From: Devosia sp. MC521 | GTDB lineage: Bacteria; Pseudomonadota; Alphaproteobacteria; Rhizobiales; Devosiaceae | Reading direction: 5' to 3' | DNA: 64,000 bases | NCBI RefSeq assembly: GCF_014127105.1 | Contig: NZ_CP059902.1 | Location: 2,079,001-2,143,000, forward strand | Part shown: in pieces, positions 47,917 through 56,545 of the stretch | Layout: every line of letters starts with the position of its first letter | Position numbering within the stretch: the first letter of the stretch is position 1 | The notes under the pieces: generated by a model | Told to the model about the DNA's origin: nothing | Database searches by the model: none | What the model saw: the letters and a program-made list of their open reading frames with translations, nothing else | Program-made: the position numbers and the translations under genes

Positions 47917-48861
47917 TTATTGACGGAGCGGGATGTCCGAAATCTCTATTCGTGAAAGAGGATCGGGCACCCCCTTCGCTTCTAACACCGTCGCAAAAGC
48001 CTCGCTCTGCACCAAAGGAAACGCTGTCGGACCAATTATAATTTTTTCGACGAAATCTTTAACCGCTAAGCCGCGAATACCAAGGTCTGGCGCGTCCCGT
48101 AAATCCAACTTTATCACGGGTTGAACGACCCCACGCACGACTTCAACATTCTTGGAAATCAGTGGGCTGCTGGGGCTCTCAGGTGAATAGATAACCCTCC
48201 ATTCCCGCTCTTCCCGGAACCCCTTATGCTTTGTGCCAAGAATAAACTGCCGAAAACACCAACTCAGCCACTCCCGGACTGCAGCTATTTGTAATTTACG
48301 AAGTTCAGGCAATGCGCTCATAAAGCGATAAACGAACTTCTGGAAATTTTTCTGGAAACCCATTGGGTCCAAATAGGAAACAGGCAGCGAATATAGGGGT
48401 AACGCCGGATTTGCGTTTTCCATGAACGCGGTGGGCTGGACTACGATTGCTACGTTGCCGTATGCACGCCACATTGAGAGACGGCCCAAGCCATTCTCAA
48501 ATTTCCGGTGTTCGGAAATGCACACCATATAGGTATCAAGACGCATTTTTCGGACCGCCGCATCCAGATCAGCAGCTACCCAAGCAGCGCTCCCATCAAA
48601 ATCCCGATCCAATATATTTTTGAGTTTTGTGCCAGCATCTGAATGCCATGCCGCAACTAGCAGGCGATTGCCGTACTCGATTTCAGAAAAATCGTTCATG
48701 ACCGCAGATTTACGCAGCCATACACTTTCATTGCGCAAAATCTGCAACGCCGCCTCGGCGCTAGTATAGTGCACGAATTGGACGCCGGACGTTATGGCCT
48801 TTTGCCGCCTATCGACCGCTTGAAATGCGAATATTCTCTGGAGTGCGTCGATATCCACCAT
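47917..48861 (-). CDS. DUF2971-domain protein, accessory gene
   Basis: This 314-residue protein has the DUF2971 pattern: FVHYTSAEAALQILRNESVW near residue 30, MNDFSEIEYG, GRLSMWRAYG and, late, FREEREWRVIYS. The function of DUF2971 is unknown; the HYT, NDF and ExEWR positions look like an active site. It is more AT-rich in places than its neighbours and lies alone against tRNA-Leu, so it is probably acquired. GTG 48891 is possible; ATG 48861 has GCGGAG before it. Confidence 0.72.
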   Translation of the reverse strand: MVDIDALQRIFAFQAVDRRQKAITSGVQFVHYTSAEAALQILRNESVWLRKSAVMNDFSEIEYGNRLLVAAWHSDAGTKLKNILDRDFDGSAAWVAADLDAAVRKMRLDTYMVCISEHRKFENGLGRLSMWRAYGNVAIVVQPTAFMENANPALPLYSLPVSYLDPMGFQKNFQKFVYRFMSALPELRKLQIAAVREWLSWCFRQFILGTKHKGFREEREWRVIYSPESPSSPLISKNVEVVRGVVQPVIKLDLRDAPDLGIRGLAVKDFVEKIIIGPTAFPLVQSEAFATVLEAKGVPDPLSRIEISDIPLRQ

Positions 48862-48933
48862 ACGCTCCGCGCACGAATGTACATACGCCACTAACCTAGC
48901 GCTGATAGATACTTAGGCAAGACCTAAAAATTC

Positions 48934-48968
48934 AAAACCCCGCCGATCCGAAGATCGCCGGGGTTTTT
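48934..48968 (-). terminator. Terminator of the first tRNA-Leu gene
   Basis: AACCCCGCCGATC (48936-48948) pairs with GATCGCCGGGGTT (48953-48965) with one mismatch. T-rich sequence follows on the minus strand, directly after the tRNA 3' end. Confidence 0.85.
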
Positions 48969-48974
48969 GAATAA

Positions 48975-49061
48975 TGGTGCGGTCGAGAAGACTCGAACTT
49001 CCACGCCCTTTCGGGCACAGCGACCTCAACGCTGCGCGTCTACCAATTCCGCCACGACCGC
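48975..49061 (-). tRNA. tRNA-Leu(GAG), copy 1
   Basis: On the minus strand GCGGTCG pairs with CGACCGC, followed by A and CCA. The anticodon loop TTGAGGT reads GAG; the long variable arm GTGCCCGAAAGGGCG and the T-arm AGTTCGAGTCT complete a class II leucine tRNA of 87 nt. It is identical to copy 2. Confidence 0.96.
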
Positions 49062-49228
49062 ACATTCTGGTAGAAGTTGAACCGCATCTGCGCTTCAACG
49101 AGGAGGGGTTTAGCAAAGGCTTTTGGCCTTAACAAGCACCCCGAGCCTCTGATCACGACCTATTTCAATCTTTCCACAACGGAAGTCGAAAATGGAAAAA
49201 GATAGGAAAATCAGAGCCCTGAAAACTC

Positions 49229-49263
49229 AAAACCCCGCCGATCCGAAGATCGCCGGGGTTTTT
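49229..49263 (-). terminator. Terminator of the second tRNA-Leu gene
   Basis: The same hairpin as at 48936-48965, shifted by 295 bp, directly 3' of tRNA-Leu copy 2. Each copy thus ends its own transcript. Confidence 0.85.
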
Positions 49264-49269
49264 GAATAA

Positions 49270-49356
49270 TGGTGCGGTCGAGAAGACTCGAACTTCCACG
49301 CCCTTTCGGGCACAGCGACCTCAACGCTGCGCGTCTACCAATTCCGCCACGACCGC
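49270..49356 (-). tRNA. tRNA-Leu(GAG), copy 2
   Basis: Sequence identical to copy 1, anticodon GAG, 87 nt with encoded CCA. Its 5' flank up to 49398 is shared with copy 1. Confidence 0.96.
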
Positions 49357-49471
49357 ACATTCTGGTAGAAGTTGAACCGCATCTGCGCTTCAACGAGGGG
49401 GGATGTAGCAAACGGTTCTGGGGACCACAAGCGTTTAAATTCGAAAATCCTCAGCCTGTGGAAGTTTCCCA

Positions 49472-49705
49472 CTACCCTGCTTTAAAAGTCTTTTCCTTGA
49501 CGAAAACGCGGAGGCGCCCGTCTTCTACATTCACCTCGCCTTTAGCCACGAGCGTATTATTGGCATAAATGCGCAGGGGATCATGTTCAGTGGTGTCGAG
49601 TTCGATCACAGCACCGCGACCCATGCGCAGCAAATGGTGGATCGGCAACGTGGACGCGCCGAGTTCCACGGTGATGTCCACTTCAATATTGTCCAGAGTG
49701 CTCAT
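49472..49705 (-). CDS. Lone SPOA (FliN-like) domain protein
   Basis: This 77-residue protein consists of one SPOA domain as found at the C-terminus of FliN and FliM: VDITVELGASTLPIHHLLRM, then GRGAVIELDTTEHDPLRIYA and NNTLVAKGEVNVEDGRLRVFV. The usual N-terminal part of FliN (about 60 residues) is missing, and no flagellar or type III secretion gene is near. It could be a motor-switch subunit encoded apart from the main cluster or a secretion-type SPOA accessory product. It diverges from lipB. Confidence 0.75.
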   Translation of the reverse strand: MSTLDNIEVDITVELGASTLPIHHLLRMGRGAVIELDTTEHDPLRIYANNTLVAKGEVNVEDGRLRVFVKEKTFKAG

Positions 49706-49766
49706 AAATAGGTCTTAGGCTCGATCTGTTAGTGTCGCGCAGCTTCTACCTTAAATTCGGCCCAGC

Positions 49767-50486
49767 ATGGTTATGAAAGTGTTAACAACTAACAACGAAG
49801 CGTGTCAGATCAAGTCAAAGCTCCTGCGCTCGGATGATCAGGCTGTCGAATGGACCATCTTCGATGCGCCACTGGATTATCCAGAGGCTCTGCGCATGAT
49901 GGATGAGCGCGTGGCGGCGATTGCATCAGGCGAGGCTTCTGAGGCCGTCTGGCTCTTGGAGCACCCTCCCCTTTACACCTCTGGCACCTCAGCGCGCGCT
50001 GAGGATCTGCTCACAGCGCGGTTCCCGGTCTATCCCGCGGGCCGAGGCGGTCAGTACACCTATCATGGCCCCGGCCAACGCGTTGCCTATGTCATGCTCG
50101 ACCTCACCCAACGCGGGCGCGACATTCGCTGCCTCGTCCAAGGGCTAGAGCAATGGGTCATCGACACGCTCGAAAGCCATAATGTGAAAGGTGAGCGCCG
50201 CGAAGGGCGCGTCGGCGTATGGGTGCAGCGACCTGAAAAAGGTTTAGGGCGTGAAGATAAAATCTCAGCCATCGGTGTTCGCGTGCGCAAATGGGTGACG
50301 TTCCACGGCATCGCGCTCAACGTTTCGCCTGATCTCAGCCACTATAACGGCATTGTGCCATGCGGAATCACCGACCAAGGCGTCACTAGTTTTGAGGACT
50401 TGGGGCTTCTGTTGAGCATGCCTGAAGTAGATTCGGTTCTACGCACCCGGTTTGAAGCTATTTTCGGCGCAACAACAGTGGCGTAA
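49767..50486 (+). CDS. lipB: Octanoyl-[ACP]:protein N-octanoyltransferase
   Basis: This 239-residue enzyme moves octanoate from ACP to lipoyl domains. Motifs: [44 protein letters not shown] (with the catalytic Lys) and [15 protein letters not shown] (with the catalytic Cys). The N-terminus from ATG 49767 is about 25 residues longer than usual and has a weak ribosome site; a later start is possible. It has no LipA neighbour here. Confidence 0.95.
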   Translation: MVMKVLTTNNEACQIKSKLLRSDDQAVEWTIFDAPLDYPEALRMMDERVAAIASGEASEAVWLLEHPPLYTSGTSARAEDLLTARFPVYPAGRGGQYTYHGPGQRVAYVMLDLTQRGRDIRCLVQGLEQWVIDTLESHNVKGERREGRVGVWVQRPEKGLGREDKISAIGVRVRKWVTFHGIALNVSPDLSHYNGIVPCGITDQGVTSFEDLGLLLSMPEVDSVLRTRFEAIFGATTVA

Positions 50487-50549
50487 AACCTTGCCATAGG
50501 GCACTTGGACGAACACCTTTAGACCGTCCGCGAATCGAGGAGCTGACTT

Positions 50550-51059
50550 ATGAAATTGGACGATATTAAACGCCTACTCACCCGTCAGACCCTGTTCCGG
50601 CTGGACGCGATTCTGTCGCCCAAGCTCATGCCGATTTTCTACGCCCTTGGCCTAGCCGGTATTCTGCTCTGGATTGTGAGCCACTTCTTCTTCCGCTTCT
50701 CGCAGGGCTTTGGGAACGGCCTGTGGGGCATTCTGGAAATCGCGGTCTTCGGTCTATTGGCCTTCGTGGCGCTGCGCATCCTTTGTGAAGCTCTTCTCGT
50801 CTGGTTCAAGAATCACGAAACCGCTGGCGACACGGTCCAGCGCTCGCGGTACTCGGCATCCCTGCTCGATGAAGTCCGCGACGCTATTCGCGATCTTGCC
50901 GAAGAAGGCGAAGACGACCGCGATTATGCTGAAGCTGCTGAATATATGACGCCAGCCACCGAGCCCGCGCCCTATACGCCGCCAGCATCGACCCCGCTGA
51001 ACCCGGAAGACGCTGTTCGTTCGCCCTCCACCAAACCCGGCCAGACACACGGAAGCTAA
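50550..51059 (+). CDS. DUF4282-type membrane protein
   Basis: This 169-residue protein has an N-terminal segment LLTRQTLFRLDAILSPKLMP, then two hydrophobic helices (about 29-47 and 65-92), typical of DUF4282. The C-terminal 75 residues are acidic and then Pro-rich. The function is unknown. GAGGAG precedes ATG 50550. It follows lipB by 63 bp and may share its transcript; a terminator follows it. Confidence 0.7.
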   Translation: MKLDDIKRLLTRQTLFRLDAILSPKLMPIFYALGLAGILLWIVSHFFFRFSQGFGNGLWGILEIAVFGLLAFVALRILCEALLVWFKNHETAGDTVQRSRYSASLLDEVRDAIRDLAEEGEDDRDYAEAAEYMTPATEPAPYTPPASTPLNPEDAVRSPSTKPGQTHGS

Positions 51060-51089
51060 CCTTAGCGCCCCCCCTCCCGCGCCTTACAA

Positions 51090-51117
51090 AGAGAGCCCCA
51101 TAGGCTCTCTTTTTTTA
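51090..51117 (+). terminator. Terminator after the DUF4282 gene
   Basis: AGAGAGCC (51090-51097) pairs with GGCTCTCT (51103-51110), followed by seven T. Confidence 0.93.
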
Positions 51118-51151
51118 TTGGTCGCACCGCCACACGCTCCCAACAGCAGAC

Positions 51152-51183
51152 AAAAAAAGACCCCCGGCCGAAGCCGAGGGTCT
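51152..51183 (-). terminator. Terminator of the DoxX-family gene
   Basis: AGACCCCCGGC (51158-51168) pairs with GCCGAGGGTCT (51173-51183) with one mismatch, and seven T follow on the minus strand. With the preceding one, two terminators stand head to head. Confidence 0.9.
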
Positions 51184-51205
51184 CTATCAGCACCGAGGGA
51201 GGCAC

Positions 51206-51583
51206 TTATTTCTTGTTAACGCTCCAAGCGCCAGGACCTGCAAATACCAGGTAGAGGAACACGAAGCAGAACAGGATTGCCGCGTCACCACCGTTGTTGA
51301 CCGGGAAGAAGTTCTGCGGCGCGTGGCCCATGAAGTAAGCGAAAGCCATGGTACCCGAAGCGATGAATGCCGCTGGACGGGTGAAGAAACCAATTGCGAT
51401 TAGGATACCGGTGACGATCTCGATAACGCCTGCCCAGAAGAAAATCGTATCAGCGCCTGGCTGGAAACCGCCAGCAGGAAACGCCATGAGCTTCTGTGTG
51501 CCGTGAGCGAGAAACAGCAATGCTGTCATAATGCGCAGCACAGCGAGGGCCTGCGGCGCGTATGCGGAGAGACGGTCGAACAT
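51206..51583 (-). CDS. DoxX-family membrane protein
   Basis: This 125-residue protein has four helices and the DoxX signature LFLAHGTQKLMAFPAGGF near residue 22. The later GFFTRPAAFIASGTMAFAYF is also typical. Related small membrane proteins take part in thiol or redox stress responses in other bacteria; the role here is unknown. ATG 51583 follows GGGAACTCC on the other strand's reading and is the family start; the frame opens to 51685. Confidence 0.88.
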   Translation of the reverse strand: MFDRLSAYAPQALAVLRIMTALLFLAHGTQKLMAFPAGGFQPGADTIFFWAGVIEIVTGILIAIGFFTRPAAFIASGTMAFAYFMGHAPQNFFPVNNGGDAAILFCFVFLYLVFAGPGAWSVNKK

Positions 51584-51825
51584 GGGAACTCCAATAATGC
51601 TGCGCCAATTCGGCGCGCCAGTCGCTAAAAGGTAATCGAACAACGCTGTTCTAATAAACCACACTGTTACAGACGCACTGTTCACGCATTAATTCCATTC
51701 ACGAGCCCGTGATCCGCGTTCGCTGCACAGCTGATCATCGGTAAGTGACGGCCAGTCACATTGCGTAACCGTGCAGAATTCTGTATGACGCGCCATTCTC
51801 TTACTTAGCGGAATTCTGCACGCGC

Positions 51826-53151
51826 ATGACTCAGGCGCCAAAAATCGGACTCGTCAGCCTCGGCTGCCCCAAGGCGCTTGTGGACAGCGAGCGCATCATG
51901 ACCACGCTTCGGGCGCAGGGCTATTCGTTTAGCCGCGACTATGCAGGCGCGGACATTGTTCTCGTCAACACTTGCGGCTTTCTCGATAGCGCCAAGCAGG
52001 AAAGCTTGGAAGCGATTGGTGAAGCTCTCAACGAAAACGGCCGCGTGATCGTCACCGGCTGCCTCGGCGTTGAAGAAGGCCTCATCCGCGAAACCCATCC
52101 GAACGTGCTGGCCATCACCGGCCCGCACCAGTACGAAAACGTGGTTTCGGCGGTTCATGAGCACCTGCCCCCAGTACCAAATCGCTTTGTCGATCTGGTC
52201 CCGGAGAGCGGTCTCAAGCTCACGCCTCGCCACTATGCCTATCTGAAGATTTCGGAAGGCTGCAACAATCGTTGCTCCTTCTGCATCATCCCTCAGATTC
52301 GCGGCGATCTCGTCTCGCGCCCTGCCGCCGGAATTCTCGGCGAAGCCGAGGGCCTCATCCGCGCTGGCGTCAAGGAACTGCTGGTTATCTCGCAGGACAC
52401 CTCGGCTTACGGCGTCGACCTGAAATACGCGACATCCAAGTACCGTGGCCGCGACGTGAAGGCGAAGTTCTATGACCTCGCCAAGGAACTCGGCGAGCTC
52501 GGCGCATGGGTGCGCATGCACTATGTCTACCCATACCCACATGTCGATCAGGTGATTGAACTGATGGCCGAAGGCCTCGTTCTGCCCTACCTCGACATTC
52601 CGTTCCAGCACGCTTCGCCAACCGTTCTGCGCGCTATGAAGCGCCCAGCGAACCACGAAAAGACCCTCGACCGGATCAAGAAGTGGCGCGAAATCTGCCC
52701 AGATTTGACCATCCGCTCGAACTTCATCGTGGGTCACCCTGGTGAAACCGAAGAAGATTTTGAATTCCTTCTCGACTGGATCGAAGAAGCCGAAATCGAT
52801 CGTGCTGGCTGCTTCAAGTACGAACCAGTGACAGGTGCTCCTGCCAACGATCTGCCGGGCATTGTTCCGGAAGAAGTGAAGGAAGAGCGCTTCGCCCAGC
52901 TCATGGAAGTGGCACAGGACATTTCCTACCACCAGCTGAGCAAGAAGGTCGGTCGCACCATCGACGTGATCGTTGATGACGTTCAGCCCGAGCAGAACCG
53001 CGTTATCGCGCGCTCTAAGTGGGATGCTCCGGAGATCGACGGTCAGGTCTATGTCGACAATGCTGACGGCATCAAGATCGGCGACATTGTTTCGGTCACC
53101 GTGACCGACAATGACGAATACGATCTCTTCGCAGTCCCTGCCGCAAAATAG
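51826..53151 (+). CDS. rimO: Ribosomal protein S12 methylthiotransferase
   Basis: This 441-residue radical-SAM enzyme methylthiolates an Asp of ribosomal protein S12. The N-terminal cluster cysteines sit in [26 protein letters not shown] and VTGCLG; the radical-SAM cluster is [13 protein letters not shown] domain ends the protein (after [18 protein letters not shown]). The downstream terminator gives it its own transcript. The 242 bp before it, shared with the DoxX gene, contain no motif I recognise. Confidence 0.97.
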   Translation: MTQAPKIGLVSLGCPKALVDSERIMTTLRAQGYSFSRDYAGADIVLVNTCGFLDSAKQESLEAIGEALNENGRVIVTGCLGVEEGLIRETHPNVLAITGPHQYENVVSAVHEHLPPVPNRFVDLVPESGLKLTPRHYAYLKISEGCNNRCSFCIIPQIRGDLVSRPAAGILGEAEGLIRAGVKELLVISQDTSAYGVDLKYATSKYRGRDVKAKFYDLAKELGELGAWVRMHYVYPYPHVDQVIELMAEGLVLPYLDIPFQHASPTVLRAMKRPANHEKTLDRIKKWREICPDLTIRSNFIVGHPGETEEDFEFLLDWIEEAEIDRAGCFKYEPVTGAPANDLPGIVPEEVKEERFAQLMEVAQDISYHQLSKKVGRTIDVIVDDVQPEQNRVIARSKWDAPEIDGQVYVDNADGIKIGDIVSVTVTDNDEYDLFAVPAAK

Positions 53152-53181
53152 TCAAACGGCTATCAGCAGTAATAAAAATTC

Positions 53182-53215
53182 AAAATGCCGGCACAATATG
53201 TGTCGGCATTTTTGT
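53182..53215 (+). terminator. Terminator of rimO
   Basis: AAAATGCCGGCAC (53182-53194) pairs with GTGTCGGCATTTT (53200-53212) with one G-U pair, and a T-rich tail follows. Confidence 0.9.
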
Positions 53216-53305
53216 TTATTGCAGCAATTTTAGGCAGTTCTTGCCTTTTCTCCGTAGTGTGCCACGCTAAGCCCGTACAGACTCACTTCGCGAGGAGGCG
53301 AAAAC

Positions 53306-53557
53306 ATGGGTTTTGACGGTGTTGGAATTATTGGTGCGATCATTATTGGCGGCATCGCCGGATGGCTTGCCAGCATGTTCATGAATGCCGGTGGCGGCGT
53401 TCTCAAGAACATCCTGCTCGGCATCGTTGGTGCCATTATCGCCAGCGTTCTGTTTGGCCTGCTGGGAATTTCCTTCGGTGGCTGGATTGGTTATCTCGTC
53501 GCGGGCTTTATTGGCGCCTGCATAATTATCGGCATCGGACGCGCCGTGGCGAAATGA
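53306..53557 (+). CDS. GlsB/YeaQ/YmgE-family small membrane protein
   Basis: This 83-residue protein has three hydrophobic helices and the glycine-rich pattern of the transglycosylase-associated (GlsB/YeaQ) family: IGAIIIGGIAGWLASMFMN, then LLGIVGAIIASVLFGLLGI and a last helix near FIGACIIIGIG. Family members respond to stress. GAGGAGG lies before the ATG. The 195 bp to the sulfate-transport gene hold nothing recognised. Confidence 0.88.
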   Translation: MGFDGVGIIGAIIIGGIAGWLASMFMNAGGGVLKNILLGIVGAIIASVLFGLLGISFGGWIGYLVAGFIGACIIIGIGRAVAK

Positions 53558-53752
53558 ACTTGCGCTGGTCGCCACTGGCGGCCAGCACCTTTAGAATAAA
53601 ATTCGCGCGGTCTTGAAGTCAGACGCAATGGATTTGCGACTAAGTTTCATCGCGTAAATTACTCATCCAGTTCAGTCTTTTGGACCTTTACGACGCACCG
53701 CAAGCCGTTTCATCTCCATCTCAATTGCTCAAACCGATGGACTTGCGCCGTT

Positions 53753-54736
53753 ATGAATAAGCTCCTTGTTTCCACTTTGGCTGCACTGACCGTTTCTGCT
53801 GCGCCGGTCTACGCTCAGCCCACCGACATCTTGAACGCCTCATACGATATTGCACGCGAGCTCTTCGCCGCCATCAACGAGGCCTACACAGCCTCCGGCG
53901 CGACCGTCACGGTCAACCAGTCCCATGCCGGCTCCTCCGCTCAGGCCCGCGCCATTCTAGAAGGCCTGGCAGCAGACGTCGTGACCTTCAATCAGGTTAC
54001 GGACGTTCAACGCCTCGTGGACGGCGAATTCGTCTCGGCCGATTGGGCAACTGAGTTCCCGAACAACGCCACCCCCTTCTATTCCTTCCCGTCCTTCCTC
54101 GTCCGCGCTGGCAACCCAAAGAACCTCAACGATTGGGGTGATCTGGTGACCGAGGGCGTGCAGATCATCTTCCCGAACCCCAAAACCTCAGGCAACGGTC
54201 GCTACACCTATCTCGCAGCCCGCGCTTGGGCGACCGAGGAATACGCAGGCGACACCGCCAAGGTCGAAGAGTTCCTCACCAAGCTCTTCAACAACGTGCC
54301 CGTTTTTGAAACCGGTGGCCGCGCTGCAACCACCGCCTTCACTGAGCGCCAGCTTGGCGACGTTCTGATCACCTTTGAGGCCGAAGCGCTCGCAGTCGCC
54401 AACGAATTTGGCACCGACAAGTACCAGCCGGTCACGCCGTCTGTGTCGTTCCTGTCCGAGTTCCCGGTTGCCATTGTCGATAAGGTCGTGGACGCCCGTG
54501 GCAGCCGCGATGTGGCCAAGGCCTATCTCGACTTCCTCTTCTCGCCCGAAGGTCAGGAAGTTGCAGCCGCAAACTTCCATCGCCCTACAAACGAAGAAGT
54601 CTTGGCCAAGCACGCAGATCGCTTCCCAGAAGTTCGCCTCGTGACCGTCGAAGAAGAGTTTGGCGGCTGGCAAAAGGCTGCTGAGGAACACTTTGCCGAC
54701 GGCGGCCTGCTCGACAAGGTCTTCCTGAACCAATAA
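53753..54736 (+). CDS. Sulfate ABC transporter substrate-binding protein
   Basis: This 327-residue precursor has a signal peptide ending at PVYA|QP (about 22). The mature part follows the CysP/Sbp pattern: NQSHAGSSAQARAILEG, ADVVTFNQVTDVQRLV, FPNPKTSGNGRYTYL and a late EVAAANFHRPTNEEVL. It binds sulfate or thiosulfate in the periplasm. It heads the operon with two permease genes. No CysA ATPase gene is found after them. Confidence 0.93.
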   Translation: MNKLLVSTLAALTVSAAPVYAQPTDILNASYDIARELFAAINEAYTASGATVTVNQSHAGSSAQARAILEGLAADVVTFNQVTDVQRLVDGEFVSADWATEFPNNATPFYSFPSFLVRAGNPKNLNDWGDLVTEGVQIIFPNPKTSGNGRYTYLAARAWATEEYAGDTAKVEEFLTKLFNNVPVFETGGRAATTAFTERQLGDVLITFEAEALAVANEFGTDKYQPVTPSVSFLSEFPVAIVDKVVDARGSRDVAKAYLDFLFSPEGQEVAAANFHRPTNEEVLAKHADRFPEVRLVTVEEEFGGWQKAAEEHFADGGLLDKVFLNQ

Positions 54737-54807
54737 CCCCTTCTGCCATACCTATTCTATCCGGCGGCGCAGCTTTTGTTGCGCCGCCAAGTCTATGAGA
54801 ACACCCC

Positions 54808-55644
54808 ATGGCAAAACCGCATTCTAAGCACTTGCTGCCCGGCTTCGGCCTCACCATGGGCGTATCTGTTTTTTACATCTCCCTCATCGTCCTCCTGCCC
54901 ATCGCCGCCATGTTGCTCAAAGTCACGGGCATGGGTTGGGGCGAGTTCTGGCGCATTATCTCGTCCAACCGCGCCTTGGCCGCCTATCGCATCACCTTCA
55001 GCTCTGCCTTCTATGCCACCATCATCAATGGCATTGTCGGCATGCTCTTCGCCTGGGTTCTCACCCGCTATCGTTTCCCCGGTCGCCGTATTCTCGACGC
55101 TCTGGTCGACCTCCCCTTTGCCCTGCCGACAGCTGTCGCGGGCCTGGTCTTGGTGACGCTTTTCTCGGGAACCGGTTGGTACGGGCAATTCCTCGAGCCC
55201 AACAACATTAAGGTCAATTACACCCAGCTCGGCATCATCGCCGCCATGACCTTCACCTCCATTCCTTTCGTTGTTCGTTCTGTGCAGCCGGTGCTGGAAG
55301 ATCTCGACGAAAGCTATGAGGCGGCAGCGCAGACCCTGGGCGCGAGCCGCTGGCAGATTTTCACCCGCGTCATCTGGCCCACCATCCTCCCCGCCTTCAT
55401 CTCCGGATGTGTGCTCTCCTTCGCCCGCTCGCTCGGTGAGTTCGGAGCGGTCGTCTTCATTGCAGGCAATCTACCGGGCATGACCGAAATCGTATCGCTG
55501 CTGATCTATATCCGCCTCGACGAGTACAATTACGAAGGCGCAGCGGCCCTCGCGACGGTCCTCCTTCTCGTCGCCTTCCTCACGCTCGTCGCCACCAACG
55601 CCCTTGCCGCTTGGCAAACGCGCTATGCCGAGAGAAATGGGTAA
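54808..55644 (+). CDS. cysT: Sulfate ABC transporter permease CysT
   Basis: This 278-residue permease (also called CysU) has six helices and the ABC permease loop EAAAQTLGASRWQIFTRVIW, which contacts the ATPase. The N-terminal GFGLTMGVSVFYISLIVLLP is typical. It pairs with CysW to form the channel. The next gene begins four bases after its stop. Confidence 0.94.
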   Translation: MAKPHSKHLLPGFGLTMGVSVFYISLIVLLPIAAMLLKVTGMGWGEFWRIISSNRALAAYRITFSSAFYATIINGIVGMLFAWVLTRYRFPGRRILDALVDLPFALPTAVAGLVLVTLFSGTGWYGQFLEPNNIKVNYTQLGIIAAMTFTSIPFVVRSVQPVLEDLDESYEAAAQTLGASRWQIFTRVIWPTILPAFISGCVLSFARSLGEFGAVVFIAGNLPGMTEIVSLLIYIRLDEYNYEGAAALATVLLLVAFLTLVATNALAAWQTRYAERNG

Positions 55645-55648
55645 GACA

Positions 55649-56461
55649 ATGTCCGGAATCAAAACGCAAAGCATGACCGCCAACGCGTTGATTGCGCTAG
55701 CCTTTGCCTTCGCCGCACTCATCCTGGTCGTGCCGGTCGCGCTGATCTTCACCTTCGCCTTGCGCGAAGGGATTGCCGTCTACCTCGCCAATATCATTGA
55801 ACCCGGTACGCTCCACGCGATCTGGCTGACAGTGCTCGTCGCGCTCATCGCCGTTCCGGTCAATATCGTCGTCGGCACCTCTCTGGCATGGCTTGTCACG
55901 CGCTTCCGCTTCCGTGGTCGCCAACTGCTCATCAGCTTTATTGAGCTCCCAGCAGCCATGAGCCCCATCGTCGCCGGTGTCGCCTATCTCTTCCTTTACG
56001 GTGGACAGGGCCTCTTCGGCCCGGCCCTCAAGGCCGCGAACATCCAAATCATGTTCACACCCCTCGCCATTGTTCTTGTCAGTCTCTTCGTCACCGCCCC
56101 CTTTGTGGCGCGTGAGTTGATTCCCTTGATGAGCCAGCAAGGCACTGAAGATGAAGAAGCTGCCCTCTCGCTTGGCGCCAGTGGCTGGCAGATGTTCTGG
56201 TTCGTCACCCTGCCCAACATCCGCTGGGCGCTGATCTATGGCGCAATCCTGACCAACGCCCGCGTCATGGGCGAATATGGCGCGGTCTCCGTTGTCTCTG
56301 GCGCCATCCGAGGCCAAACGAACACCCTGCCCCTGCAGATCAATCTCTTGTTCAACGATTTTAACATCACCGGCTCCTTCGCCGCCGCCTCGACCCTGAC
56401 CTTCATCGCCGTGCTGACCTTGATCCTAAAAACCCTCGTCGAAACCCGCGAAGGCAAATAG
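55649..56461 (+). CDS. cysW: Sulfate ABC transporter permease CysW
   Basis: This 270-residue permease has six helices and the permease loop EEAALSLGASGWQMFWFVTL. The frame opens at 55604 inside cysT, but ATG 55649, four bases past the cysT stop and preceded by GGGTAAG, is the likely start. The C-terminus ends ILKTLVETREGK. Downstream of it folP begins after 84 bp, so no ATPase gene follows. Confidence 0.92.
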   Translation: MSGIKTQSMTANALIALAFAFAALILVVPVALIFTFALREGIAVYLANIIEPGTLHAIWLTVLVALIAVPVNIVVGTSLAWLVTRFRFRGRQLLISFIELPAAMSPIVAGVAYLFLYGGQGLFGPALKAANIQIMFTPLAIVLVSLFVTAPFVARELIPLMSQQGTEDEEAALSLGASGWQMFWFVTLPNIRWALIYGAILTNARVMGEYGAVSVVSGAIRGQTNTLPLQINLLFNDFNITGSFAAASTLTFIAVLTLILKTLVETREGK

Positions 56462-56545
56462 CGCTCCACAGCTTCCGTGGCACGAACCATGACCCCGCCG
56501 CGTTTCTACGCTATGGGATGAGGGTCATTTCACGCGGAGCATTAG

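Larger units (their letters stand above)
48932..49103. repeat. First copy of a perfect 172-bp duplication carrying tRNA-Leu
   Basis: Positions 48932-49103 are identical to 49227-49398 by base-by-base reading, with a shift of 295 bp. The unit holds the terminator, the whole tRNA and 42 bp of 5' flank. The 123 bp between the copies are unique. Confidence 0.9.
49227..49398. repeat. Second copy of the 172-bp duplication
   Basis: Identical to 48932-49103. The copies stay identical across tRNA flanks and terminator, which suggests recent duplication or ongoing gene conversion. Confidence 0.9.

Noticed and set aside
48913-49411. Two similar reading frames of 66-67 residues over the tRNA-Leu genes
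   Set aside because: They are translations of the antisense-free tRNA strand with flanks; the tRNA structure explains the sequence fully, and such frames are frequent false annotations.
51805-52932. Open frame of 375 codons opposite rimO
   Set aside because: A shadow of rimO; the composition is His/Arg/Phe-rich and there is no start context.
53558-53752. Riboswitch or regulator site before the sulfate-binding protein gene
   Set aside because: I searched by eye for a SAM-type fold or clear repeats and found nothing that would support one.
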